Assembly: GCA_002344215.1 (NCBI GenBank) | Contig: DDSV01000032.1 | Coordinates: forward strand, 157,736-221,735 | DNA: 64,000 nucleotides | Reading direction: 5' to 3' | Origin: Akkermansiaceae bacterium UBA2381 | GTDB lineage: Bacteria > Verrucomicrobiota > Verrucomicrobiia > Verrucomicrobiales > DEV007 | Shown here: positions 1 through 8,653 of the stretch, in pieces | How positions within the stretch are numbered: the first letter of the stretch is position 1 | Layout: each line of letters begins with the position of its first letter | Translations under genes and position numbers: made by a program | The notes under the pieces: generated by a model | The model's input: the letters and a program-made list of their open reading frames with translations, nothing else | What the model was told of the DNA's origin: nothing | Database searches by the model: none

Positions 1-463
1 GCTTGCCCCCGCGGTCCTGCCAATTCATCCCGAGATGCCACTTGCCAATGCAGGCAGTGCGATAGCCCCGGGTTTTCAGCAAGTCAGCAAGAGTGGTTTC
101 GTCAGGACCGATCAGGGGTGGATCAAATCCGTCGAGGACACCGTTCTTCAAGCTTGTCCGCCAGCAGTAGCGGCCTGTGAGGAGACTGTACCGGGTCGGC
201 GTGCAGACCGAAGAGGGTGTGTGCGCGTCAGTGAAGCGCATCCCCCCGGCGGCGAGTTGGTCGAGACGGGGGGTGGGGATTTTTGAGGCAGGCTGATAGC
301 ACTGAAGATCGCCCCACCCGAGATCATCGGCGAGGACAAGAACGATGTGGGGACGGGTGAGATCGGTGGCGGGAGATAACGAAGCAGAAAGAAGAAATAG
401 CAATGTCAGGATTCCAAAGGGCGGAGCACCCGCCCTGCAGGAGCATGATTCGACAGGCGTCAT
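1..463 (-). CDS. Sulfatase, N-terminal part (cut by the window edge)
   Basis: About 154 N-terminal residues of a type I sulfatase are visible, reading leftward and running off the window. A hydrophobic segment at residues 17-33 looks like a signal peptide. The metal-binding start of the fold is present as VLADDLGWGD (43-52), and the formylglycine site is SSVCTPTR with Cys87; the usual fourth residue Ser is Thr here, a variant I recall from planctomycete and verrucomicrobial sulfatases. The GKWHLG motif follows near residue 145. Its ATG overlaps the stop codon of the upstream heme protein (ATGA at 463-460), so the two are probably translationally coupled. It likely hydrolyses a sulfate ester on a carbohydrate in the periplasm; the substrate cannot be told. 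Confidence 0.88.
   Translation of the reverse strand, partial: MTPVESCSCRAGAPPFGILTLLFLLSASLSPATDLTRPHIVLVLADDLGWGDLQCYQPASKIPTPRLDQLAAGGMRFTDAHTPSSVCTPTRYSLLTGRYCWRTSLKNGVLDGFDPPLIGPDETTLADLLKTRGYRTACIGKWHLGMNWQDRGGK
418..436. repeat. Short perfect hairpin inside the sulfatase 5' coding region
   Basis: Arms AGGGCGG (418-424) and CCGCCCT (430-436) surround a five-base loop. The hairpin lies within the first dozen codons of the sulfatase, before its signal-peptide core. The G/C-rich words resemble those of the REP-like hairpins elsewhere in the window (GGGCGGGTTG), but there is no flanking GTAG. It may be a decayed repeat or a translation-modulating hairpin. Confidence 0.35.
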
Positions 464-3279
464 TTTACTGCGACCGGACCGCGTGTCATCAGATAAGCGA
501 CCAGATCCTTTACGGCAGCCTCGTCCATCGTCTTGAGGAGACCTTCGGGCATCAGAGAGACCGGGAGAGACTCGCGCTTCGTGATGGTGTCCGCTGGAAT
601 GGTGAGGCGTTCCACCGGTGTCTGTACGGTGACGGTGCGCTCGTTCTGTTCGGGCACGACACCGGAAACGACACGTCCATCCTTGAGGGTGAAAACGGTG
701 AGTCGATAGTCAGCGGGAACGACTTCATTCGGATTAACAATGTTCCCCAGCAAATAGTCGATGTTGTGCCGATCGCTGCCGGTGAGTTCGGGTCCGATCG
801 CACCGCCTTCACCGTAGAGCTTGTGGCAGGCACCGCAGAGCCCGGCAAAGGTAGCTTTGCCCTTCGCCGGATCGGCCGAGGCGATGACTTCGGGGGTGAG
901 CAGCTTCTTCCAGTTCGCGATTTCTGCTTTCACCGCTTCGGGGGTGTCGCGCACCTCGCCCCAGACCTCGCCGAGTTGTTTTGTCAGGGCCTCGACGCCG
1001 AGACTGCGGATCTGCCGGGCATGAAAGGGACTGATCGCATCCCGGGGGATCTCACCCTGCTCGATGCGTTTGAGCAATACCCCGGCAAAAGATGCGCGTG
1101 AGACAAGAACATCGATCGCGACGGCCCGATGAACGTTGTCGCGCTTCCACTGGTTGAGAATCCGGTTCGGAACATCAGCGTCGTCGTAGTTCGCGAGTCC
1201 GAGGATGGCCTCGCGGGCGAGGACTCGGTCGTTGGTCCACTCTTTCAGCTTTGGCAGCAGGTCGGGAGTGGGATCACGGAGGAGATTGGTCACCGCTGCG
1301 CGTCGGGCTCCCGGGTCAGCTTCGGCGTTGGCAGCGATGGCGAGCAACTCGTCACGCGCGCGTCCGTCGCCGAAGACGAGGGAAAGATCGCGTATCAGCG
1401 TCTGCGTTTCCTCGTCACCGCCGACTTTGGCGATCGTATCCCAGGTCGCCGGTTTCGGAGCCTTGCTCCAGCCCTTGAGTCCCTCGTTGAGACCGCGCAG
1501 GATGGGGAGGCGATTGTAGTCCGTGGCGCGGGAAAGGAGATCGTTCACCGGTGCCGGCACCTTTTCAAGATCCTCGGCAAGGCGTCGCGTGATGAGGCGG
1601 GTGACGGTAGGGAGTTTGGAACTCAGGGCGAGTTTGACGGCTTGGTCAGGGTACTTCGATACGGCTTCGGCGATGCCATACCAGATCATGAGGGATTGCT
1701 GGCGGTCGGTGGCATCTTCTGGCTTAGAACAGAGAAGTTCGGCGATCTGAAAACGTGACTCTTCCGGCAGGCGCTGGAGTGATGCTGCTATTTCAAGCCG
1801 TACCGGCGCGGAGGAGATCAATTTATCTTCAGAATACATACGCAACAGAGTGATAGGCGTCTGCGTCCTTGCCAGGTCTTCACTGAACCACCTGAGTCCC
1901 ATCGCGCGTTTTGCTTCGTCCGGGTCACTGAGCATTTGCTCGATGTCGGCATCCGTCACCTCGCCTTTACCACGGTTCGTCAGCCACTCCGGACTCCCAG
2001 TCGTCGGCTCGCCCTTGTCCGGCCCGTCATACACGATCCGGTAAATCCGTCCGCTCGTGCGGTGAATGCCGTCATTGTCATGACACTCTCCCGTGTCGGA
2101 CCAGTCGTTCACCCAGACCTGTCCATCAGGCCCGGTGATCAGGTCGAGTCCGCGGAACCAGGGATCCTCCAGCATCATGAAATCCTTGCCGTGTTTTCCG
2201 ACGTAGCCGTTGCCCTCGCGCTCGAGGATGTCCATGTTGATGCGGCGGCCGTGGAGATTGCAGGCGAAGAGCTTGCCGTGGTATTCCTTCGGCCAGACGC
2301 CGCCCTGGTAAATGAGGCAGCCCATGTGGGCATGGCCCCCGCCAAGTTCGGATGTCTTGTCGCTGATCCCTTCGCGGATGTCGCTCCATTTTTCCGAACC
2401 GCGGTCCCAGTGATAGTGGTCGGCGGTGTGGCCGATGTATTCGTAGGCGAGCGGATTCAAATGCGCGCCGAACATGCGCTCGTAGTAGGCCCCGGGGATG
2501 GCGTGCCAGAGGTGGCCAATCACCGTATTGGTGTAGAAAAGCTGGCCATCTTCGTTCCAGTCCATTCCCCAGGGATTGGTGCCGCCGTGGCAGAAGACCT
2601 CGAAGGTTTTGCGCTCGGGATGAAAGCGCCAGATCGCACAGTTCAGGGCGATGCGGTCCTTCTCTGACGTGCCGGGAGCACCGACGTAGGAGGTCGAGGT
2701 GATTCCGTGTCGACCGTAGAGCCAGCCGTCGGGCCCGAGTTTCAGGCCGTTGAGGATGTTGTGTCCGATCGTCTCGGCGTCAAAACCGTCGAGTAATACG
2801 ACCGGATCGCCGTCGGGGACTAGGTCGCCGTTCGCATCGGGGATGAAAAGCAATTGCGGCGCGCAGGTCACCCAGACACCGCCGTGACCGACCGCGACCG
2901 AAGTGAGGCGTTTACCCTTGTCCCAGAAAATGGTGCGTTTGTCAGACTTGCCGTCGCCATTGGTGTCTTCGAGGACGATGACACGGTCCTGCAGGTTCAT
3001 ATCCCAGCGCAAGGGCGTTTCGGCGAAGGTGTAGCACTCGGCGACCCAGAGGCGTCCCTTTTCGTCAAAGGTGATTCCGATGGGCTGCTGCACCTCGGGT
3101 TCGGACGCAAATACCTCGAGACGAAAACCCTCGGGCAAAACGGCGGTTTTGGCCGTCTCCTCCGGCGACATCGGTTCCGATTTCTCGGACTCGGTATTGT
3201 AGATCTTCGGAAAGTCGTCGGCGAGGGAGATCGCACAGGTGAGGATCAGGAGCGCGAAGGAGAGGAGTTTTTTAGTCAT
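460..3279 (-). CDS. PVC-type heme-binding CxxCH protein with beta-propeller (membrane-bound dehydrogenase type)
   Basis: A 939-residue exported protein with a clear signal peptide (residues 1-20, ending CAISLADD). The first half has sugar-dehydrogenase or NHL-type beta-propeller features (EGFRLEVFASEPEVQQPIG, repeated GPDGWLYGRHG and PDGQVWVND blades). The middle has HEAT-like helices, and the C-terminus is a mono-heme cytochrome c domain with CGACH (Cys815, Cys818, His819) followed by GPELTGSDR. This architecture is the Pirellula/Verrucomicrobium putative heme-binding type. The likely role is periplasmic oxidation of a sugar-like substrate with electron transfer to the heme, which is inferred from the fold only. 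The gene lies 15 bp after the dimethylformamidase-like gene and overlaps the sulfatase start by 4 bp. Confidence 0.9.
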   Translation of the reverse strand: MTKKLLSFALLILTCAISLADDFPKIYNTESEKSEPMSPEETAKTAVLPEGFRLEVFASEPEVQQPIGITFDEKGRLWVAECYTFAETPLRWDMNLQDRVIVLEDTNGDGKSDKRTIFWDKGKRLTSVAVGHGGVWVTCAPQLLFIPDANGDLVPDGDPVVLLDGFDAETIGHNILNGLKLGPDGWLYGRHGITSTSYVGAPGTSEKDRIALNCAIWRFHPERKTFEVFCHGGTNPWGMDWNEDGQLFYTNTVIGHLWHAIPGAYYERMFGAHLNPLAYEYIGHTADHYHWDRGSEKWSDIREGISDKTSELGGGHAHMGCLIYQGGVWPKEYHGKLFACNLHGRRINMDILEREGNGYVGKHGKDFMMLEDPWFRGLDLITGPDGQVWVNDWSDTGECHDNDGIHRTSGRIYRIVYDGPDKGEPTTGSPEWLTNRGKGEVTDADIEQMLSDPDEAKRAMGLRWFSEDLARTQTPITLLRMYSEDKLISSAPVRLEIAASLQRLPEESRFQIAELLCSKPEDATDRQQSLMIWYGIAEAVSKYPDQAVKLALSSKLPTVTRLITRRLAEDLEKVPAPVNDLLSRATDYNRLPILRGLNEGLKGWSKAPKPATWDTIAKVGGDEETQTLIRDLSLVFGDGRARDELLAIAANAEADPGARRAAVTNLLRDPTPDLLPKLKEWTNDRVLAREAILGLANYDDADVPNRILNQWKRDNVHRAVAIDVLVSRASFAGVLLKRIEQGEIPRDAISPFHARQIRSLGVEALTKQLGEVWGEVRDTPEAVKAEIANWKKLLTPEVIASADPAKGKATFAGLCGACHKLYGEGGAIGPELTGSDRHNIDYLLGNIVNPNEVVPADYRLTVFTLKDGRVVSGVVPEQNERTVTVQTPVERLTIPADTITKRESLPVSLMPEGLLKTMDEAAVKDLVAYLMTRGPVAVK

Positions 3280-3294
3280 CTTTCAGGAATTGTT

Positions 3295-4815
3295 TCAGCC
3301 GCCGACGGCGCGGTCGAGGAGATTTTTGGTGATACGCTGGACGCGGGCGTCCGGTCCGTGGGGCCTCGACCAGTGGGACCAGGGCAGCATGTGGCCGGGA
3401 GGGGAACTGAGTCCCTGACACCAGAAGATGGTCGAGGCGTTGAAGACAAAGTTGCCCTTGGGCCCCGGGTAGATCGTGGCGGTCCACTGCTGCGGGTTCA
3501 CCCCGCCCTGCAGTGCCGTGCCGGCTCCGACGACTTCCAGCCCGGGGATATCCGCCGGTGGATCGCCATGATACTCCCAGCCGATCAGTCCCGGAATGGA
3601 GTCGCCTTTTTTCATCTCCGTGCCCTCGAAAATCCAGTGGTCCGGCTTTTCGCAGACCCAGTCTCCTCCGCCGTTGACGGGATCAACGTTGCGGGAACCC
3701 ATCAGGTAACCTTCGTCGGGACCGCGGTGGGGGAAGGGGCCCTCGTCGCGCTCGCGGGCGGTCGCGTATTTGTAATCGCCGCCGTAGGGGCCGCCTCGAA
3801 AAATAATGCGGTTCGGATTTTTTCCGTCCGTGCTCGGCGTCATCGGGGTGACCCAGCAGACGGAGTTCCCGGAGAAAAACATCAGGTTGGTCCCTGCATC
3901 ACGCAATTTCACGGCGTTCTCGTAGGCGCGGATATCCCAGTATTCGTCATGCCCGTTGCTGAGGAAGGCCTTAAATCGATCCGGTCGTGCGTAGGCCGGG
4001 TCGACCATGTCCGCGTTCGAACAGTAGGTCACGTCATAGCCCTGCTCTTCGAGCCAGTAGGCGAAGGGGAACTCAAAGCAAAGCCACTCGCCCGATCCGA
4101 TCGAGTTCGGGTTTTCGTAGATCTGCGAGTATTTGCCGTAGGGTCGGTCGAAGCTGACATCGGCCCAGGGTCCCTGGTTGCCCTTGGGATGGGTGTAGAT
4201 GGAAAAATTCTTCGGCCACATGTTGTAGGCCTGCCAGGTGTTGTCCGAACATTGGAGGCAAATGTCGGCAGGTCTGTCGTCTTTCACGATGAAGACGACG
4301 TAGTTCTGCCAGTAGCCTTTTCCGGTCGTGTCTGTCGTGGAGAGACGGCCGAGGTAGACGCCACTGGGCCAGTCTGGCGGGATTGTCAGGGTGTGGGACG
4401 GCTCCCAGAGACATTCGTGAAGGTGCCGGTCACCGCGGGTGGACTCGGGAACAGGTTGCGGTTTTCCGGGGAGATGCCCGATCGTTGTCATGAGCCTTGC
4501 TCCCTTGCCTCCATAGTATCCGGTGCGGAAGATCTCGAGCGTGAAGTCGCCGGGGACTTTCACACTGACGAAGATATCGAGCTTCTCGCCCGCGGCGACC
4601 GATTGCCTCGAGCAATAGCCCTCTATGTCCGACGATCGAATCCCCGCCCGTTCGTCGAGTCGCACGCGGGTGAGTTGCCAGTCGTCGGCGCCGGGGTTTG
4701 AATTTTCTTCCCGGATCAGGTTCCGTTTGGCCTCCTCCGCCCGGGAGTTGCCAGCGGATAAGGCGAGTGCCGGAGCAGCGGCGGAGGCAAGGAAGGAGCG
4801 GCGTGTCTTTTTCAT
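3295..4815 (-). CDS. N,N-dimethylformamidase beta-subunit-like protein, Tat-exported
   Basis: A 506-residue protein. I chose the start at 4815 because it gives a twin-arginine signal (KKTRRSFLASAAAPALALSA); the frame is open further upstream but without sensible sequence. The body matches the dimethylformamidase large-subunit C-terminal family: SDNTWQAYNMW, YCSNADMV, FKAFLSNGHDEYWD and FFSGNSVCWV. The GHDE motif (His289, Glu291) corresponds to the His-x-Glu that helps hold the mononuclear iron in the Paracoccus enzyme, as I recall it. The usual small subunit is not visible nearby. The family includes many proteins of unknown substrate, so amide or formamide hydrolysis is only a guess. The gene sits in a run with a dehydrogenase, an SDR, a heme protein and a sulfatase. 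Confidence 0.82.
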   Translation of the reverse strand: MKKTRRSFLASAAAPALALSAGNSRAEEAKRNLIREENSNPGADDWQLTRVRLDERAGIRSSDIEGYCSRQSVAAGEKLDIFVSVKVPGDFTLEIFRTGYYGGKGARLMTTIGHLPGKPQPVPESTRGDRHLHECLWEPSHTLTIPPDWPSGVYLGRLSTTDTTGKGYWQNYVVFIVKDDRPADICLQCSDNTWQAYNMWPKNFSIYTHPKGNQGPWADVSFDRPYGKYSQIYENPNSIGSGEWLCFEFPFAYWLEEQGYDVTYCSNADMVDPAYARPDRFKAFLSNGHDEYWDIRAYENAVKLRDAGTNLMFFSGNSVCWVTPMTPSTDGKNPNRIIFRGGPYGGDYKYATARERDEGPFPHRGPDEGYLMGSRNVDPVNGGGDWVCEKPDHWIFEGTEMKKGDSIPGLIGWEYHGDPPADIPGLEVVGAGTALQGGVNPQQWTATIYPGPKGNFVFNASTIFWCQGLSSPPGHMLPWSHWSRPHGPDARVQRITKNLLDRAVGG

Positions 4816-4870
4816 TCTGGATAGAAATAACCAACTTGGAACGTGAAACCTTGAACTTGAAACTCTGCTT

Positions 4871-5668
4871 TCACCACGCCGTCCATCCGCCATCCACGAG
4901 CAGATTCTGTCCTGTAATGTAGCTGCTCGCTTCGCTCGCGAGAAAGACGAGGGCACCTTTCAATTCCTCGGGTCTTCCCATGCGGCCCATCGGGGACCTG
5001 GTGGTGAGCCGCTCGACCATGGTCGCATTGGCGGCAGGACCGGGGAAGGGACCGGGAGATAGGCAGTTCACCCGCACGCCGTCTTTGGCCCAGTAAACCG
5101 CCAGATGACGTGTCATGTGAACGATGCCGCCTTTGAGGGCATGATAGGCGACCGGGCTGGCTGAAACGATTCCCTCGTAGGCTTCGGGATAGGATCCGAC
5201 GACACCATACATCGAGCCTATCATGACCACACTGGCTTCGCTTTCCCGCGCGACAGCGTGCTCGCGCAGTTTTCGCGCAAGGAGGAAATAGCCGGTCGCA
5301 TTGGCGAGGCTGCGGTTGAACTCCTCTGCTGTCACCGTTGTGTGATCCGACGAGTTCGGGGCGTGGCCGTTGTTCACGAGGATGTCGATTTGTCCGGCGA
5401 GGTCGAGCGCTTCACCGAAGCCCGCCTCGATCGAGGCCTCGTCGAGGTGGTCGAGGGCGACTCCATAATGAGTTTGGCCTTCCTTCACCGGGAGGGCGGC
5501 GGCACATTTCCGGGCGCGCTCCGCGTCGCGGCTCGTGGTGATGACATTGGCTCCCGCCTCGGCGAGGGCCCGTGACATGGCGGACCCGAGCCAGCCTCCT
5601 GCGCCGCTGATGAGGGCCGTTTTGCCATTCAGATCAAAGAGTTCGGAAACGGTGCGTTCGGTGCTCAT
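4871..5668 (-). CDS. SDR family oxidoreductase
   Basis: A 265-residue classical short-chain dehydrogenase. The nucleotide-binding turn is SGAGGWLGSAM (21-31), the NNAG motif appears as NNGH (99-102), and the active site is Ser152 with Tyr175 and Lys179 (YHALK). The C-terminal ITGQNLLVDGGWTAW is typical of complete SDRs. It probably interconverts a hydroxyl and a carbonyl on a sugar or sugar acid with NAD(P). Its ATG overlaps the stop of the upstream Gfo/Idh/MocA gene (ATGA, 5668-5665), so the two oxidoreductases are likely coupled and act in the same pathway. Confidence 0.9.
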   Translation of the reverse strand: MSTERTVSELFDLNGKTALISGAGGWLGSAMSRALAEAGANVITTSRDAERARKCAAALPVKEGQTHYGVALDHLDEASIEAGFGEALDLAGQIDILVNNGHAPNSSDHTTVTAEEFNRSLANATGYFLLARKLREHAVARESEASVVMIGSMYGVVGSYPEAYEGIVSASPVAYHALKGGIVHMTRHLAVYWAKDGVRVNCLSPGPFPGPAANATMVERLTTRSPMGRMGRPEELKGALVFLASEASSYITGQNLLVDGGWTAW

Positions 5669-6675
5669 GGAGTGATTGTCTGCCAGTTGCTTTCGCTGAC
5701 ACTACGGTGTGAGGCGAGATTAACGCGAAGAGTGCGGATCGCCTCATCGAGTGTGCAAAGGACTTTTCCTTTGCCTTCGATGGCATCGAGAAACGCTCCA
5801 TTCTGCCGGCGATACATCACATCGACTTCGGGCATGTCGACTGCTTCGTGATGCCAGGCCCCGCTGGGTACGTCCATCCAGGACCAGCGCTTCTTCGCAT
5901 ATTCAGCCTGAACGGTTCCTCCTTCACACACCACGGTGATGAGGACTTCGTTAGGATGCTGGTAGAGGTTGAGCGCATAGGTTCCCATGACTTCACCCCG
6001 GTCGCCCTGGCGCACGAGGGTATGCACCGTGTCCTCCACCGTGACCCCGTCGAGGATCTGGTGATCGGCATCAGTCATGACCCGTTGGATCGGTCCGGCG
6101 AGCCAGTCTCCGACATTGTAGAAGTGGGTGATCATGTCATTGATCGCTCCGCCTCCCATTTCGGGTTTCGCAAAGTAGACTTCCCGGTAGGCGGGCCGGA
6201 GAGTGGCGAAAGCCTGGCCCGAGGCCGTTCGGATCTGGAGCACCCGCCCGAAACGACCCGAGTCGAGTGCCGTTTTCATGGCCTCCACCGCAGGATGGGC
6301 ACGGTGAACATAGCCGACCGCGACGGTGAGCGACTTTGCGGCGATGACGCGGGAAAGCTCATCCAGCCCGTCGGTAGTGAGACTGAGTGGTTTTTCAATC
6401 AGCAAATGCATCCCCAGTTCCGCAAGACGGGTGGAGATCGGAATGTGGGTCGGTGCCGGGGTGGCGATCACGGCCGCATCGTAAGTCCCCCCCGACAGGG
6501 CGGAGTCGAGATCGGGAAAAGCGAGTTCGACGGGGATTTGATATCGTTCCGCAATCTCGGCGCGACGGGGGGCGTGGGTTTCGCAGAAAGCGATGGCATC
6601 GCAGCGGCCAAGCTGCTGAAAGACCCGCAAATGCCGTTCCCCGATGGACCCGGTGCCGATAACAAGTAATTTCAT
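5665..6675 (-). CDS. Gfo/Idh/MocA family oxidoreductase
   Basis: A 336-residue protein that opens with the Rossmann motif KLLVIGTGSIGERHLRVF; the start at 6675 is preferred because homologues begin here, although an in-frame ATG lies at 6708. It contains the family's EKPLSL motif and GGGAINDMITHFYNVGDW, where the His after the DM pair is the usual catalytic region. The family oxidises or reduces sugars and inositols with NAD(P). It is the first gene of the leftward run and faces the aldolase gene across a 217-bp control region with short inverted repeats. Confidence 0.9.
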   Translation of the reverse strand: MKLLVIGTGSIGERHLRVFQQLGRCDAIAFCETHAPRRAEIAERYQIPVELAFPDLDSALSGGTYDAAVIATPAPTHIPISTRLAELGMHLLIEKPLSLTTDGLDELSRVIAAKSLTVAVGYVHRAHPAVEAMKTALDSGRFGRVLQIRTASGQAFATLRPAYREVYFAKPEMGGGAINDMITHFYNVGDWLAGPIQRVMTDADHQILDGVTVEDTVHTLVRQGDRGEVMGTYALNLYQHPNEVLITVVCEGGTVQAEYAKKRWSWMDVPSGAWHHEAVDMPEVDVMYRRQNGAFLDAIEGKGKVLCTLDEAIRTLRVNLASHRSVSESNWQTITP

Positions 6676-6892
6676 AGAAAGGGAGAAGGTCTGACCCGAC
6701 AGGGTCAACTCGACGATCCAACCCTATTGACCGTGGTTTGGCAATGCGGGAAGGAGGAAAGAACACGGCGTGATGGCGGAATCAGGGAAAGCAGTGGGGC
6801 AAATTGACCCATGAAAAAAATCGGGATTTCCGCAAACCCGCAGCATTCCGCACTTGCGGGTTTCGTCCTGAATCAGCTATCTACTGGGCCTA
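6676..6892. promoter_or_regulatory. Divergent control region with inverted repeats and TTGACC words
   Basis: This spacer separates the leftward dehydrogenase operon from the rightward aldolase operon. It holds a perfect inverted repeat TGACCC-GACA-GGGTCA (6692-6707), single TTGACC words at 6727-6732 and 6804-6809, and a hairpin AAACCCGC/GCGGGTTT (6834-6841 and 6856-6863) about 30 bp before the aldolase ATG. The repeated TTGACC(C) could be operator half-sites for a shared regulator. No strong -10 box could be assigned. No regulator gene is nearby. Confidence 0.4.
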
Positions 6893-7801
6893 ATGATAAG
6901 CGCCCTCTCCGGAGTCCTTCCCGTATTCCAGACACCCTACCTCGCGGACGAATCGATCGACTTCGAGACGCTCGGACGGGAGATTGACTGGCTCTTTCAT
7001 CAAGGCGCGGACGGGATCGTCATGGCGATGGTCTCGGAGGTGTTGCGCCTTTCGGACCGGGAGCGCGACCAATTGGCAAAGCAGGCCTGCCAGTTCGCCG
7101 GGGCCAAAGGTCCGACCATCATCAGCGTCGGGGCCGAGAGCAGTCACACTGCCGAGGGGCATGCCCGCCACGCCGAGGAATGCGGGGCCGCGGCCGTCAT
7201 GGCCATTCCGCCGGTATCCATCAGTGTGGAGGAACGGGAGCTGCTTGATTATTACCGCCGTCTTCTTGAAGTCATCGCGATTCCCGTGATTGTTCAGGAT
7301 GCCTCGGGTTACGTGGGCCGTCCCATGTCGATCGCCTTTCAGGCACGTCTCCTCGACGAGTTCGGTCCGGAGCGTGTCCTCTTCAAACCCGAGGCCTCGC
7401 CCATCGGTCCGCGGCTCTCCGCGTTGCGAGATGCCACCGGCGGCCGTGCCCGTGTTTTCGAAGGCACCGGCGGGATCGCCCTGATTGACTCCCATCATCG
7501 GGGGATCTGCGGGACGATGCCCGGGGCGGATCTGATCACGGCGATTGTCCCCCTCTGGGAGGCTCTCGAGGCGGGTGACCTCGACACGGCCGCGCGCATT
7601 CACGAACCGCTCAGTGCTCTGATCTCGCTTCAGACCAGTCTCGACGGATTTCTCGCCGTGGAAAAACACCTCCTCATCCGGCAGGGAATTTTTCGCAATG
7701 AGATCGTGCGCGGCCCGCGCGGCTTTGTCCTCGATGACGAGACCCGCCACGAGGTCGACCGTCTTTTTGACCGACTCACTGAAGCTACTGCCGACTCATG
7801 A
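6893..7801 (+). CDS. Dihydrodipicolinate synthase / N-acetylneuraminate lyase family aldolase
   Basis: A 302-residue TIM-barrel protein. The Schiff-base lysine is Lys165 in VLFKPEASP. The strand that normally carries the catalytic Tyr reads VQDASGYVG (134-142), so the Tyr position differs from DapA and NanA; that pattern is seen in the side branches of the family that cleave 2-keto acids or act on other substrates. It is therefore unlikely to be DapA itself. The stop overlaps the next ATG (ATGA, 7798-7801), coupling it to an amidohydrolase. Together with the divergent dehydrogenases it fits a catabolic route ending in a retro-aldol cleavage. Confidence 0.87.
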   Translation: MISALSGVLPVFQTPYLADESIDFETLGREIDWLFHQGADGIVMAMVSEVLRLSDRERDQLAKQACQFAGAKGPTIISVGAESSHTAEGHARHAEECGAAAVMAIPPVSISVEERELLDYYRRLLEVIAIPVIVQDASGYVGRPMSIAFQARLLDEFGPERVLFKPEASPIGPRLSALRDATGGRARVFEGTGGIALIDSHHRGICGTMPGADLITAIVPLWEALEAGDLDTAARIHEPLSALISLQTSLDGFLAVEKHLLIRQGIFRNEIVRGPRGFVLDDETRHEVDRLFDRLTEATADS

Positions 7802-8643
7802 CCATCGACGTTCACAGCCACACCTGGCCTTTTCCCGAGGCATTTAGCGAGGACTTTATCCGTCAGGCTTCGGGTGCGAGGGCGAATGCCACGATCGATA
7901 TCTCGGTACGATACGAGGACTATGCCGCGACCGTTCCCCCCGGGACCCGGTCCATTGTTTTCGGAGGAAAAGCGAAGCTCTCGGGCATGTGGGTTGATGA
8001 CACCTATGTTGCGGAATATGTGGGAAAGCATCCGGAAGCGCTCATCGGATTTCTCTCGGTCGATCCGACTCAGCCGGGATGGCAGGATGAATTGCGTCAC
8101 GGACACGAGGTCCTCGGCCTGAGGGGAGTTAAACTCCTGCCCATGTATGCCGGCTTTAAAGTGGACGATCCGTCGCTCGAACCGCTTTGGCAGTATTGTG
8201 AGGAAAAGGGACTGCCCGTTCTGATGCACACGGGCACGACCTTCATCCGGCAGGCTCCCCTGGAGTGCACCTTCCCCCGGCTCATCGAGCCGGTCGCGCT
8301 GAAGTATCCCGGTGTGAAATTTATCCTCGCCCATCTCGGCCATCCCTGGGAGGGGGAGTGTGTCGTGACGATACGGAAGCACCCGAATGTTTTCGCCGAC
8401 ATCAGCGCCCTGCATTATCGCCCGTTCCAGCTCTATCAAAGCCTCATGCTGGTGCAGGAATACGGAGTCTGGGAGAAGGTGCTCTTCGGTTCCGATTATC
8501 CTTTCACGACGGTGAACGCTTCCATCGAAGGGCTGAAGAAGTTGAATGACATGCTTGAGGGCACCGCGCTGCCGAGGCTGGATGTGGATCAGATTGAGAA
8601 ACTGATCCACCGGGATAGTTTCCGGCTCCTGGGGCTGGATTAG
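7798..8643 (+). CDS. Amidohydrolase family protein (Amidohydro_2, TIM barrel)
   Basis: A 281-residue metal-dependent hydrolase. The metal site HSHTW (residues 6-10), KLLPMYAGF, MHTGTTF, LAHLGHPW and the final LFGSDYPF motif (Asp metal ligand) are all present. The family hydrolyses lactones or amides or decarboxylates ring acids. The 4-bp overlap with the aldolase gene and the sugar dehydrogenases across the divergent region suggest lactone hydrolysis in the same pathway, but that is inference. It converges on the next gene with only 10 bp between stop codons and no visible terminator. Confidence 0.87.
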   Translation: MTIDVHSHTWPFPEAFSEDFIRQASGARANATIDISVRYEDYAATVPPGTRSIVFGGKAKLSGMWVDDTYVAEYVGKHPEALIGFLSVDPTQPGWQDELRHGHEVLGLRGVKLLPMYAGFKVDDPSLEPLWQYCEEKGLPVLMHTGTTFIRQAPLECTFPRLIEPVALKYPGVKFILAHLGHPWEGECVVTIRKHPNVFADISALHYRPFQLYQSLMLVQEYGVWEKVLFGSDYPFTTVNASIEGLKKLNDMLEGTALPRLDVDQIEKLIHRDSFRLLGLD

Positions 8644-8653
8644 GCAATAAACG

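Noticed and set aside
2854..4701. Long rightward open frame of about 615 codons
   Set aside because: It lies opposite the heme protein and dimethylformamidase-like genes, whose proteins have clear families and signal peptides. The translated antisense frame is low in recognisable motifs and is an effect of high GC.
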